NCBI RefSeq assembly: GCF_910594005.1
Contig: NC_057838.1
Coordinates: 34,526,001-34,590,000, forward strand
DNA: 64,000 nt
Origin: Cervus elaphus
Lineage: Eukaryota > Chordata > Mammalia > Artiodactyla > Cervidae
Reading direction: 5' to 3'
Positions 32,008-43,010 of the stretch are shown here, piece by piece. The notes below the pieces were generated by a model. That model was not told the DNA's origin. It did not search any database and saw only the letters and a program-made list of their open reading frames with translations. A program made the translations under genes and the position numbers. Position 1 is the stretch's first letter. Each line of letters begins with the position of its first letter.

Positions 32008-34293
32008 TAGTCCAGTAGCTAACCTTAACATTTTCTTTATCTCCTCACTGTCAACACTCCAAACTTTTTCTTTTAGTTTAAGAAAGTCCTTGTTTTCCCT
32101 TTATGTGCTACCATGAAAAAAAAAATTTTTTTTTTAAATCTAGTCATTATCTGTTTCTATCTGGCCTTTGCCTAGACACTGCCCAAATTCTCCATCACAA
32201 AATCCTGTCTATCCAAGCTATCAAAGACAGAGTTCTCACAAGAGGACTACTGAGGAAGGTAAGGCTTAGAATATTCACACTTTAATAATTTTTGCTCTGC
32301 TATGTCACACGTAAAAAATACTATATGTAATTACCAAGGATTATTCATAACAGATATGCTTGGGCATACTGTATCCCTGAGTCCTTTTGTGGACAAGATC
32401 CCACCCTAACTGTGGACAAGACTGAAGAACAGCGTGAGATTACAGATAGCTGAAAGTAAAGAATGGTGGGAGAGTCAAGTATGTGGTAGGAGGTGAGGTC
32501 AGGGTCAAGGCGGACTGAGTATCAGCCCTTGGTTGAAATTTAGCATAGTAGATATGTCAGCGTGTTTTTGAGGGGTGATTTTCTTAAAATTACATTTGAA
32601 GGCTTCTCTTTTGAGCAGCATCAAATAATCCCGCACCAGAATAACTGTGGAAGCATGTTGTTTACTCTTTGATACATGCTAATATTCTTACCTCACTCTT
32701 TCCCACTTGAATCACTTTTCCCAAATTTCTAGATACCAGACCAAACATTAGGTTGAAATCATAGAGTGTCAGGCTTGGAAAGATAAAGGTTATAGAGTGC
32801 GGTGCTTCCCAAATCTCATACCTGACTCTTTTGTCAAATTGCACTTCCTGTATTCCACCGCTGAGAGGTTCTGGATTATTAGTTTGTTGTGAGTCTCTAA
32901 AATCTGTGTTTTAGAACGTCTCCTGAAGTGTTTTTGTTAACCATTCTGGTTTGGGAAATCCTTATCAAATTCACCTCCCTCTGTCCCACCTGGTGCCTGA
33001 ATTCCCTCTAACAGCACACCTCTTGGTGGTCAGCCTGGGGATAAAGTTGGTGATGGTAAAGGAAGCCCGTATGTACCAGATGTTTCTGATTGTCAGGCAC
33101 TGAACTAAGGCATAGTCTGATTTGTCCCGTATAATATGTGTAACAGTCTCAGAAGCTACATAAGATTATTGTACACATATTTTACTGTAAATCTTTGAAT
33201 TTGTTGTGATCTCACTTGCTTCTAGGTTTTTGCTCATGTATTGTTACCCTACAAGGCATCCTTGCTTGACTTATAGCCTTCATTACACTTCTTTCCTTTG
33301 AGCTTCTTTGGTATCTTTACTTATTTCTATTCTTCCATATTTTATTGGGAAACAAGTAGAGTTTAACAAGTTAAGGGTATGGATTCTGGAGCCAGCCTCT
33401 GTGGGCTTAAACCTAGCTTGGCCATGCTCTGATAGTGTTCCTCTGCATTAAGCTAACCTTCCTTTCCTTTCTTCATCTGCAAAATAGAGATTCAAAATAG
33501 CACCTCTTCACAGAGCACATGTGAGGGTTAATACATTAATGTACATTAAGCCCTCACAATAGACCCAAGAATGCAACAAATGCCTGATAAATATTACCTA
33601 TTATTATTAGATTATACCAAACTTTAATTGTCCATTTACTTGTCCTTCTCACCTACTAGGCAATGAGCATCTTGAAGGAAGAGACTGTATCTTGTTTGAT
33701 CTCATATCTCAAGTGTCTACTGCAAGGCTTAGTAGATAATAAATGGTCAAAGACTGGTAATTCTTAATGTAATTCTAATCTGTAATAGAGTTTGGAATAA
33801 AACATTATAAAGACTTCCAGACTATACACTGATTTTTCCCAACATTTACAATCCTTCTAAATCATACTACCCCACTGCCAATTAATAATAATTTTTTATT
33901 GTTATTTAACTACATGGCCCTTTAAGTCTACTCACTGCTTTGCCTGTCAGACAAACCTGAGTTTGAAAGTTCATTGCTTGCTTCTCTTAATATCTTGACT
34001 TGACAGTGAGAAAGTTATTGTACCACTTAGATCTTCATTTCATTCATCTGTAAACCAGAAGTGAAAAGTCTTCCCTGAAGTGTAGTAGTATGGTTAACAA
34101 ACTACTACAGTGTTGTGTGAGGGGCATATTATATAGTGCCTGTGACAGAAAAGATGCCCAGGAAGAAGTAGGCAGGCTTATTGTTGCCCAGAAGAAGTTC
34201 AACACGAATATTTGTTGATATGGTCTTGGTTTATGTTCAGTATTCTTCATTCACAGAGTCTGAAATCTTTTAGGATCAAATTTCTTTAAGTGC
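32008..34293. other. Non-coding stretch rich in old repeats
   Basis: Contains, by eye: a MER5-like hAT piece about 32795-32960 ('ggtgcttcccaaatc', 'aaaatctgtgttttagaacg', 'ggtttgggaa'); antisense MIR about 33085-33180; sense MIR about 33380-33600 ('cttcatctgcaaaatagag', 'gtgagggttaatac'); an L2 end about 33640-33760; and another MIR about 33945-34080. No host exon seen. Confidence 0.5.
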
Positions 34294-34714
34294 TGTGATG
34301 GTTAAATTATGCCCCTCTCCACAAGACATCCCAGATTCTCAGAATGTAATCCTTTTGGAAATAGGGTCACTTTAGATGTAATTAGTTGAGGTGAGGTCAA
34401 ACTAGAGTATGATGAATGCTTAATCCAGAATGACTGATGCCTTATAAGAGGAGGAGAAAGAGACCCAGGGAAAAGAATGCCAGGTAATGATGAAGGTGGA
34501 GATGGGAATGAGGGACCTGAAAGCTGAGGATCTGCAAGAATTGACAGTCACCACCAGAAGTAGGAGGGGTAAAGAAATGATTCTACCCAGAGTCTCAGAG
34601 AGAGCACAGCCCTCCTGACACTTCAGATTTCTAGCTGGTAGAACTGTGAGAGAACACATTTAATTTCTTTTAAGCTGTGGTACTTTGCTATGGCAGTCAT
34701 AAGAAACTGATACA
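34294..34714 (+). mobile_element. MLT1-type solo LTR
   Basis: TGTGATGGTTAAATTATG start, 'aatagggtcactttagatgtaattag', 'ctgatgccttataag', 'tggtactttgctatggcag' and end ACTGATACA match an MLT1 LTR. Near-duplicate 5-bp flanks agtgc (34289-34293) and agtac (34715-34719). Confidence 0.8.
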
Positions 34715-34719
34715 AGTAC

Positions 34720-35734
34720 TACGATAAATATAATGACCATAACTTCGTAAAGCTACTCTGGGAAAAAAGGAGCTGTTGTGATACTTAATCATAAACATAA
34801 GCAAATTGAGGTTTTCCATCCTAAAAATGATTAAACTGTAGAATGGTAGGTTTCCAGAGAATGAGGGAGAAAAAATCCTTACTTTACCACTTTCCTTAAA
34901 GTCTTGAAAAAAAAAAATCCCCCTTGAACTTTCAAACTTTTGTTAATAAGTTTGGGCCCCTTGAGGACCAGAAAGCTTTCAGCCGTACTTGTTCAGAAAG
35001 GTAAGGAGATCCTGTCTGCATTTACTATTTATGAGCTGTGGCATCATATTTTCATGTGGCCACGTGATGCTTGCTTTTAAGAAACCTGCAAATGAGACCA
35101 GACTCATTATTTTTTAATGTAAAGAGTATGATGGCAACTGTGCAGTGTAATATACAACCATGCTGTCACTCTTGCCCTAGAATTTGTATTAACATTGTTC
35201 ATTTAGAAACCAGTAAACTACACGCCATATTTACAAACATCATATTTGACATAAAAGCAATATTTGTTGGAAATAGCATTCAAATGTTTAGTTGCAGTGC
35301 ATGATTCATTGGAAAATCTTCAATTCTGAGCAATTCTATGAGACTCAGGAGCATGTTTTTCCATGTAAAGTACACATCTAATAGAAACCCCTTGGCTTTG
35401 TTCTCATATTTCTCTTTCAACAAAGAGGCAGCGGCCATTTCGGCTGCTAAGTACAAGGAAAATGAAGTCAAAATGGATCAGTTGGTGTAAAAAAACAAAA
35501 ACTAATGTTATGGTCATCCAAAGTGTTTTAGAAAATAATTTAATTTGTATTTATTTTTAAAAAGCCTTTCTTCTGGGGAGAAAAGTTTTGTGTTGCCAGT
35601 CTGAAAATGTAACTGGGAATCCAGTCCTGTCTCGGAGAAGCTATTCTCTGTCCTTTGTATATATTTAACTCTATATATTTAATGTATCCATCCTCACCTC
35701 AGCTTCAATGAATGTCATAAGCTATGAAATGATG
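34720..35734. other. Repeat-poor non-coding stretch
   Basis: One of the few kilobase-size stretches with no repeat I can name. The frames are short and I recognise no protein. See findings for the idea that part of it is a conserved non-coding element. Confidence 0.4.
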
Positions 35735-36732
35735 TTGTTCCATGCCCAGTCCTAACTGTTGCTTCTTGACCTGCATACAGATTTCTCAGGAGGCAGGTCA
35801 GGTGGTCTGGTATTCCTATCTCTTGAATATGTGAAGGCTGTATATTGTCACCCTGCTTATTTAACTTATATTCAGAGTACATCATGAGAAATGCTGGACT
35901 GGATGAAGCACAAACTGAAATCAAGATTTCTGGGAGAAATATCAATAACCTCAGATATGCAGATGACACCACCCTTATGGCAGAAAGTGAAGAAGAACTG
36001 AAGAGCCGCTTGATGAAAGTGAAAGAGGGGAGTGAAAAAGTTGGCTTAAAATTCAATATTCAGAAAACTAAGATCATGGCATCTGGTTCCATCACGTCAT
36101 GGCAAATAGATGGGGAAAGAATGGAAACAGTGGCTAACTTTATTTTGGGGGGCTCCAAAATCACTGCAGATGGTGACTGCAGCCGTGAAATTAAAAGATG
36201 CTTACTCCTTGGAAGGAAAGTTATGACCAACCTAGATAGCATATTAAAAAGCAGAGACATTACTTTGCCAACAAAGGTCCATCTAGTCAAAGCTATGGTT
36301 TTTCCAGTAGTCGTGTATGGATGTGAGAGTTGGACTAGAAAGAAAACTGAGTGCCAAAGAGTTGATGCTTTTGAACTGTGGTGGTGGAGGAGACTCTTGA
36401 GAGTTCCTAGGTCAGCAAGAACCAACCGTTTCATCCTAAAGGAAATCAGTCCTGAATATCCATTGAAAGGACTGATGCTGAAACTGAAACTCCAATCCTT
36501 TGGCCACCTGATGTGAAGAACTGACTCAGTTGAAAAGACCCTGATGCTGGGAAAGATTGAAGGCAGGAGGAGAAGGGGACAATAGAGGATGAAATAGTTG
36601 GATGGCATCACCGACTCAATGGACGTGAGTTTGAGTAAACTCCGGGAGCTTGTGATGGACAGGGAGGCCTGGTGTGCTGTAGTTCATGGGGTTTCAAAGA
36701 GTCGAACACAACTGAGTGACTGAACTGAATGG
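35735..36732. mobile_element. BovB LINE copy with inverted 5' segment
   Basis: 35735-35825 is antisense BovB (it matches 26045-26140 of the minus-strand copy). From about 35826 the sequence is sense BovB, running to the 3' end at 36732. The two parts are neighbours in the intact element, with about 20-40 bases missing at the join. The sense frame 35845-36516 includes an intact RT box (LRYADDTT); the minus frame 35715-36056 carries the preceding RT piece (PDHLTCLLRNLYAGQEA). A short direct repeat, aatgatg, at 35728-35734 and 36733-36739 brackets the whole, so it is one insertion event. Confidence 0.9.
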
Positions 36733-36994
36733 AATGATGACATTGCTCTCTTTTGAAGGAAGAAGTTTCACGTTTCCTGGGGTGAATTTTTGGTCCAGAT
36801 AACCACTGTACAATTGTGAATTTTTAGTACTTTTTTAGAATTATCATTTTCCCCCCAGAATTTTCCTAAAGTATCTATATTATCATAGAATTATTTTCTC
36901 CTCTTGAATTTCATCTTCCATTAATCCTGCTCTTAGCGATCTCTGTTCCCTAGAACACCTAAGAAATCAGTTTCATTTATTTGTCCACTGAACT

Positions 36995-37205
36995 ACAGTC
37001 CAGCACTCAAGTTGACAAACTAAGGCTTGCTGCCTGTGTTTGTGCTACTCAAAAACTAAGAGTGTGTGTGTGTGTGTGTGTGTTTACATTTTTAAATGGT
37101 TGGTAGATGGCAAAAGAATAATAATATTTTTTTGACACAAGAAAATTACATGAAACTCAAATTTCAGTGTCCAAATAAACTTTTATTGGGACACAACTTC
37201 ACTCC
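36995..37205. mobile_element. Probable hAT-type DNA transposon fragment
   Basis: 'cttgctgcctgtgtttgtgc', 'caaataaacttttattgggacacaa' resemble the mammalian family with 'gcctgtttttgtaaataaagttttattggaacac'. The copy is split by a (GT)n run at 37062-37083. The family name is not certain. Confidence 0.4.
37062..37083 (+). repeat. (GT)n microsatellite
   Basis: Eleven GT units. Confidence 0.9.
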
Positions 37206-37472
37206 TTTTATGGCCTAGGAAAGCCGCATGGTCAGTCATTCTAGTACCTCAAGGTTATGCCTCCTTTTCACATCCAAATCGCCCAGCACTGCCCTTAGAC
37301 CTACGTCCCTGTCATGTCCCATGGCCTTGCATCTGTTTTTCTCTGGCTCTTCCTCCTCCTGTTTGTGGGACACTTCAACAAGGCTCTGCATGGCCAGATC
37401 CCAATTGTGTTCCTTCTAAGACATCTCTACAACCCATGATCTAGCCTCACGCATTCCTGTTTCCAGTTCACC

Positions 37473-37828
37473 TGTTTTAGTCAGCTCAGGTTGCTATAAC
37501 AAAATACCATAGACCGCCTTAAATACAAACATTTACTTCTCACAAATCTAGAGACTGGGAAGTCCGACCTCAAGGTGCTAGCAAATGTGGTGTTACTTGA
37601 GGACCCACTTTCTGGCTCACAGATGACCACCTTCTCCCTCTGTGCTTGGTGGAAAGAGGTCAGAGAGCTCTCTGGGCCCTCTTATATAAGGATATTCATC
37701 CCATTCATAAGACTTCACCCTCATGATCTAATCACTCCCAGAGGCCCTCATCTCCTAAAGCCATTACCTCAGGGCTTCAGATTTCAACAGATGAATTTTG
37801 GGGAAACACAATTATTCAGTCCATAACA
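37473..37828 (-). mobile_element. MLT1/MST-type solo LTR (MaLR)
   Basis: On the plus strand: 'ttagtcagctcaggttgctataac', 'tctagagactgggaagtcc', 'cttcaccctcatgatctaatcac', 'aacagatgaattttggggaaacac', 'cagtccataaca'. This is the reverse complement of a MaLR LTR. Flanks are weakly similar only (tcacc/tcatt). Confidence 0.8.
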
Positions 37829-38930
37829 TCATTCCATGTGTGCTCTTGTTCAAAAGTGGAGCTCAGACAGTGGAATGATGAAAGTCATGAATTTTTTAAA
37901 AAGACTCTCAATCTGGGTTTCATTCTTCTTACATATAGTTTTGTTTTTTTTTTTTTAATTTAAATATTAGGAATCTACTTTCATATTTGTTAAATTTCTT
38001 TTGATTGTTTGCAGCCCAGCATTGCTGCCTGTGGCGGTGATTTTGAAACATGATTTTGTCAGCCATTTTAAGGCTGTTTCCCAGATTTGTTTTGTTCTAA
38101 AGATTTTTTTCCCCCCTAGGAGCACATTCTACATTTAACCAGATGTATTGATTAAAATATTGGAGTATTAGAGCCTAAACATAACTTTGTGGCACTATCC
38201 TAGAGACTTCTTTCCAATTCAATATTGATCTCTTACACAGCACTCATTGGTTCAAATAATTGCCAGTCCCCCTGAAAACTGGTGATTATGAAAGATTCTG
38301 TGTGAAATGTTTTGCTAAAGCAAATATGAACTGTATCTAGGGCCTTTCCCTGACCCAATAGCTTAGAGCTTCCCATCATGCTATCTGTGAGTAGCTGGGG
38401 TCAACGGAGAAGTCTTTATAGATGGAAAAATCTGAGTTCAACCACTATGTCTGCGTTTTCACCTAGGAAAATGCTCTTCTAACCCTCAGTATGGTGGTAT
38501 GGATTCAATGAATTGAGGGGTGAACTAATAAAGCTTTTAGAACATAGCACCAATGTCTCACTTCTCAGAGCAATGCTCAATATTGATAAGATCCCTCTTG
38601 CTTGCGTACTGTAGTGCAGTGGGTGAGGCTTTGGGTGAATCGGTGTCTCTGCCTTTCCTTCCTATCTCAGTGTGTTACTTTTATTTGTTGTTGTAGAGGA
38701 GCAGTTCAGCTACTTCTTGGCTTCTTTTCAGAGGGAGTTTTTCCATATATAGCTATAGACTTGTGTCTGGGGAGAAGGGGTGAGTTCAGAATTTTCCCCT
38801 ACCAACATCTTGAACTGTCTTTTCCTGTATGTGTTTTCTCTTCCAAGTGTCTGACAATTGATGCTTTGTTTCCCTGTTTTTTCTCCCTCTCTCCATACAT
38901 ATTTTGGTTGGAGACAAAGTAGGTGCTAAC
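37829..38930. other. Unassigned non-coding stretch
   Basis: No exon or RNA gene supported. A weak MIR-like signal lies near 38420-38560. Frames at 38602-38922 have no recognisable domain. Confidence 0.4.
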
Positions 38931-39358
38931 TGTGGTGACCAGGGACAAAAGAGCAGATAAAACCAAGGAGGGTCTTGGAATGCAGGAATGAAAAAACCAG
39001 ACCCATATTGTCCTTGCCTCCCCCATGTTGTAACTATTCATGGATTTCAGGTCCTCCTGAGCAGTATGACCTGTCTCCCCTCCTACTGCATAGGGAGAAG
39101 ATATTTGCTTTACTCTCCACCCCCCCAACCCCCCACCCGGTATATGTGCTTCATCCAATCAGTAAATGACCCGCAAGACCCCTTCCCACTCCTTGTACCC
39201 TGGGTTTAAGAGTAGACTAAGGACCCCTCTTCAACGTCGGTTCTTCCTTGAGCTGGCCCACTGTTCTAACAGCGTCTCCCACTCTAATAAACTTTATTTC
39301 CCTCTCATTCTGTCTCATGTCTGGAAATTCTTTTCCAATCTGCACCCGGGCCATGACA
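38931..39358 (+). mobile_element. Solo ERV LTR with target-site duplication
   Basis: Begins TGTGGTGACC and ends CCATGACA, 428 bases. It has AATAAA at 39286-39291 followed by the TTTATTTCCCTC-type R/U5 sequence, and a run of C tracts in U3 (39120-39138). Flanks ctaac (38926-38930) and ctaat (39359-39363) look like a 5-bp duplication with one change. No interior remains, so it arose by LTR-LTR recombination. Probably class I, family not named. Confidence 0.75.
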
Positions 39359-39931
39359 CTAATGAGAGGTAGCCGAAAGGCATAATGGGGTGAATATAGT
39401 CCCAAGCACATTTAAAGGTAAGAAAAGAAACCTCTTGAACAATGAGAAGTTTTAGGGAGTCAAAATTCTCCTTGCTTGAAATATTTAAAACAAGACCAAG
39501 CAAAGCACTTGCAAGACTGCCGTTTTTGTTAGGAAGATGTGTTAGATTCTTCTGTAGAGTTTCTCCATCTTGAAATTCTTGTATTTTGTAATATAAGACA
39601 TTATTAGTTCATCATATCATGCACTGAGACAATTTTTGCTTATGTGCAATGGCTAGATTTGAGCAATTGAAACATGCAGCCAACAAGGAACTCTGAGACA
39701 ATTGCTTGTGCACAAAACCTCATGACCTTAGCTGCACAGTGACCCCTTGTTAAATGCAAGGCTTAGTTTTCTTCCAGGTAGGATATTAGCTATGAATATA
39801 TTGAAATGTGAATACACTCAACTCTTTCATCAAATAGTTTGATTACTGCTATAGAGAATACACATGCAATATTTTTCACCTGAGCATTATTTTTGTCATT
39901 CATTCTCTACCAACTCCATTTCCTTTGTTTG

Positions 39932-39964
39932 AGGCTACAGTCCATGGGGTCTCAAAGAGTCAGA
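39932..39964 (+). mobile_element. 33-bp Bov-A insertion with target-site duplication
   Basis: Only 33 bases of the Bov-A body are present (from AGGCTACAGTCC to AGAGTCAGA). They are bracketed by a 15-bp direct repeat, catttcctttgtttg at 39917-39931 and catttcctttgcttg at 39965-39979, with one difference. An extremely truncated SINE or BovB-end insertion. Confidence 0.85.
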
Positions 39965-39979
39965 CATTTCCTTTGCTTG

Positions 39980-41785
39980 TAAAATACAAGTTGACCCTTC
40001 TCTGCAAAGATTTTTTCTACTTGAGAAAAGGAATCATGTTGGAAATGATTCAATATATGCTTATGTACCCCTCACCCCACACACAAAAAAATTTGAAAAC
40101 TTCTGACTGCCACGGAAAACATATTTTTAAAAACTCTTTCAAATTTTTTGACTTGTAACATTATGTTTTCACCTCCTGCCTGATTATCCATTATCATGTT
40201 GACAGGCAAAATGTATTCTTTCTTGTGATCTTCTCTCTTAAAATGAGTATGAGAAGGAAAGACCACCTGTTGCCATTTAGAAGTATAGTTTTCTTCTAAA
40301 TCCACTTGACATTTTAAGACTTCACATCTGCTACTTTGTGATAACATTTTCCTTTATAGATCATGTGGTTTCTAAAATGGTGTCATGTGAGTCAAAATCT
40401 AGCCAGGAATGTTTTTTTTTTTTTTTTTAATTCCTAAGCTTAGGTTTTTTAGGATTTCTTCCCCTATAGGGAAAAGGGTGCGTGGTGATTATACCACACT
40501 CTTATCTAAAATATATGAAGCACATTTCTTCTGTGTCTGTTCTGATCAGTTGTAAGTGAGTCCATGAACTACTGGGTTGAAATTGGCTATTTATGGTTGC
40601 CCAAGTAAAACAGTGCTCACTGGTCAGGGTTGCCTTTTGTAGGTGAGAGACTGGGGCAGTGTCCTGGACTGGCCATTTAGAGTCTTCTTACAGGTGACAG
40701 AAGGATGTGACTTCTCTCCCAAGTACAATTCTGACTGAGGCAGTAGGGCGGCCATGGGCGTATGGCAACAGACTTCTACCTACCTGTCCTCCCTTTTCCT
40801 TTCCTCATTTAGTTTGACTGATGTTCAATCCTTGTGAGTTTTCTAACAAAGAGGAATAATTTCTGGCCTTCCTTCAAAAGCCCAGGCAGTGTGATGTGTC
40901 CTCGACAAGATAAACCTTTATCGTCATCCCTCCTCACTGGGCCTCAGGAGGGTCTTAGTCACCAAAGAGGTTCAGATTGTAGCAGTGTTTGCTGTTGGTG
41001 CATTTTCAGAGGCTGGGATCATTTCACGGCCTGCAAATGGAGATAAGAGGTAGGCTGCAGACTGGGCAGCCATTGCTGGTAGGTAAGAACATGTTATTCC
41101 ATGCCAGAGGTTAATGAGAATTGTCAGTGTGGCAGTGATTTTTCCAGTTCTCTGTCCCCTCTGTGACAGAGGACGTGGCCTGAGACAAAGACAGGATCCT
41201 ATTTCCAAAAACACCTGTCGCTTCATGGATCATGTGTAAGAGGTACCTCTTGGGAACGGCTTCTATCCCAATACACCATGTCTCTCTGTCATATTCTGTC
41301 CACATTCCTGGCATAAGCTTTCCCCAGCTGCCCTCATTTGCCAAATGGTTAATCTTCTCTTAGCTGTTTTCTTGCAAAGCTTTAAAATTTTTTCTGTATT
41401 TCATTTTCTCTTTTGTTTCTGAGAAGGGGATATAAATAACAAAAATATATTTCAAGTAAACACTTAAATATCTATGTCAGCTTTAGTAGAGGACTCTGGG
41501 TAATAATAATCCAAGAAGGAATCAAAGTTAATTTTTATATTTGTTTTTAGGATGTAACCAGTCAGACACATATAAATGTACTTTCTCAGTACTCAGCCAG
41601 GGCTCCTCTCTCCCCATGGCCGGTGTCTGCATAGGAGTCCATATCTGGGGAAATCCAGGCCCTGCAATTGTAAATGATTCAGACTCAGTGACTGAATGAC
41701 TAGCACACATTTCCAGTGGATATTTTTTTCCCCTTATGCTTATCTGAATAGCTGCAAGTAGGTTCTGTTATTTTAAAAATGAAAA
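39980..41785. other. Unassigned non-coding stretch
   Basis: A poly(T) run lies at 40412-40428. The segment 40600-41350 is less AT-rich than its surroundings and has an open minus frame (41111-41344), but it matches no family I know. It may be an old ERV or LTR piece. No exon or RNA gene supported. Confidence 0.35.
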
Positions 41786-41787
41786 TA

Positions 41788-41868
41788 TTGGGTTTGGCCA
41801 ATAAGTTCATTTGAGTTTTCCTGTAAGATATAATGGAAAAACCCAAATGAACTTTTTGGCCAACTCAG
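41788..41868. mobile_element. Mariner-type MITE (hairpin)
   Basis: About 81 bases made of two inverted arms: TTGGGTTTGGCCAATAAGTT at the left and AACTTTTTGGCCAACTCAG at the right, with the arms paired across a short AT-rich loop (near 41828-41832). It is bracketed by TA at 41786-41787 and 41869-41870, the mariner target site. It resembles the short ruminant mariner derivative. Confidence 0.85.
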
Positions 41869-42039
41869 TATTTAGTGGACCAGTTCATAACATGACAGAT
41901 ATAATTCAGCCTAAAGAAAGCAATTTGCCACAATCAAGTTGTTTCACGTGGGAATAAGAAGGGGCATCTTGAGAAAATGAAAGGACTTTTTGGCTCTGTT
42001 TCAAAGGCACTGTTGTGTTGTTATCTAGTACAATTAATA

Positions 42040-42264
42040 TTGGATTTCTGTGATGGCTCAGTGGTAAAGAAGTCGCCTGCCAGTGTAGGAGACATGGGTT
42101 TGATCCCTGGCTCAAGAAGATCCTCTGGAGAAGGAAATGGCAGCCCACTCCAATATTCTTGCCTGGGAAATGCCATGGACAGAGGAGCCTGGCGGGCTAT
42201 AGTCCGTGCGGTCGCAAAGAGTTGGACACAACTTAGCAACTAAACAACACAAACGACAACAAAT
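42040..42264 (+). mobile_element. Bov-tA SINE with target-site duplication
   Basis: Complete head and body with an A/C-rich tail, bracketed by aattaata at 42032-42039 and 42265-42272. Confidence 0.94.
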
Positions 42265-42272
42265 AATTAATA

Positions 42273-43010
42273 ACATATCCCAGTTATCATGTGCTTACTA
42301 TGAACCATGCATTGAGCTAATTTTGCATGCTTGCTCTCATTTAATCCTATGGAAACTTCCTGAAGTAGGTGCATATCTCTCTTTGATGGATGAGGATACT
42401 GACTTAGAATGATGAAGCAACTTGACTGAGATCACATGACTAAGAAGAGATTGAATTCGGTCTTTCTGCTTCCAACTCCTATTTTCTTTCCTGCTTTCCA
42501 ATAAAGCAACAGACTTGGTCTTCAAACTAGCAGTGCCAAAGGATCTCTTTCCAGTTTCTGAATTTCTCAGTCCTCGTCACTTTTCCATACTTGCATAAGA
42601 TCTTGCATATGAGTTTCTAACAAAAATGGATCCTTGTTGAGAAGGTCATAACTGGAGTCCATGTCTCCTGGCTCCTAAAGCAGAGCTCTTTCACATTATT
42701 ACCACTCCCTTTCTTCAGGCTAGAGACAATGGCAAACTATCTTCATAAGCTCTTCCCTCATTTACCCCCACTCTCCTTCCACTCCACAGCCCCTTATCTT
42801 TCATTGCTGTACTTATATTCAAAGACCGTGTCCCTCCTTGACATTTTGTTGAATGTTAGTTTGCTCTCTGTTTAATATGTTTCCCCAAAATAGAACACCC
42901 ACCCTAGGATAAGAGAGACTTTGCTTCATTCTCTGCTGACCTCAAGACCTAGAAGAGTATTGGGCCCTAATAAGCCCTCAATAAATATCTGTGGGATAAA
43001 TGAATGAGGA
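42273..43010. repeat. MIR (minus) and L2 3' end
   Basis: 42280-42450 reads as antisense MIR ('gcattgagctaattttgc', 'ctctcatttaatcctatgg', 'gaggatactgacttag'). 42900-43010 ends like L2 ('gccctcaataaatatctgtggg', then ATGAATGAGG). The sequence between is unassigned. Confidence 0.55.

Noticed and set aside
41111..41344. Open minus-strand frame of 77 codons in a less AT-rich segment
   Set aside because: No start context, splice signals or known domain. Possibly an old ERV piece, but I could not name the family.
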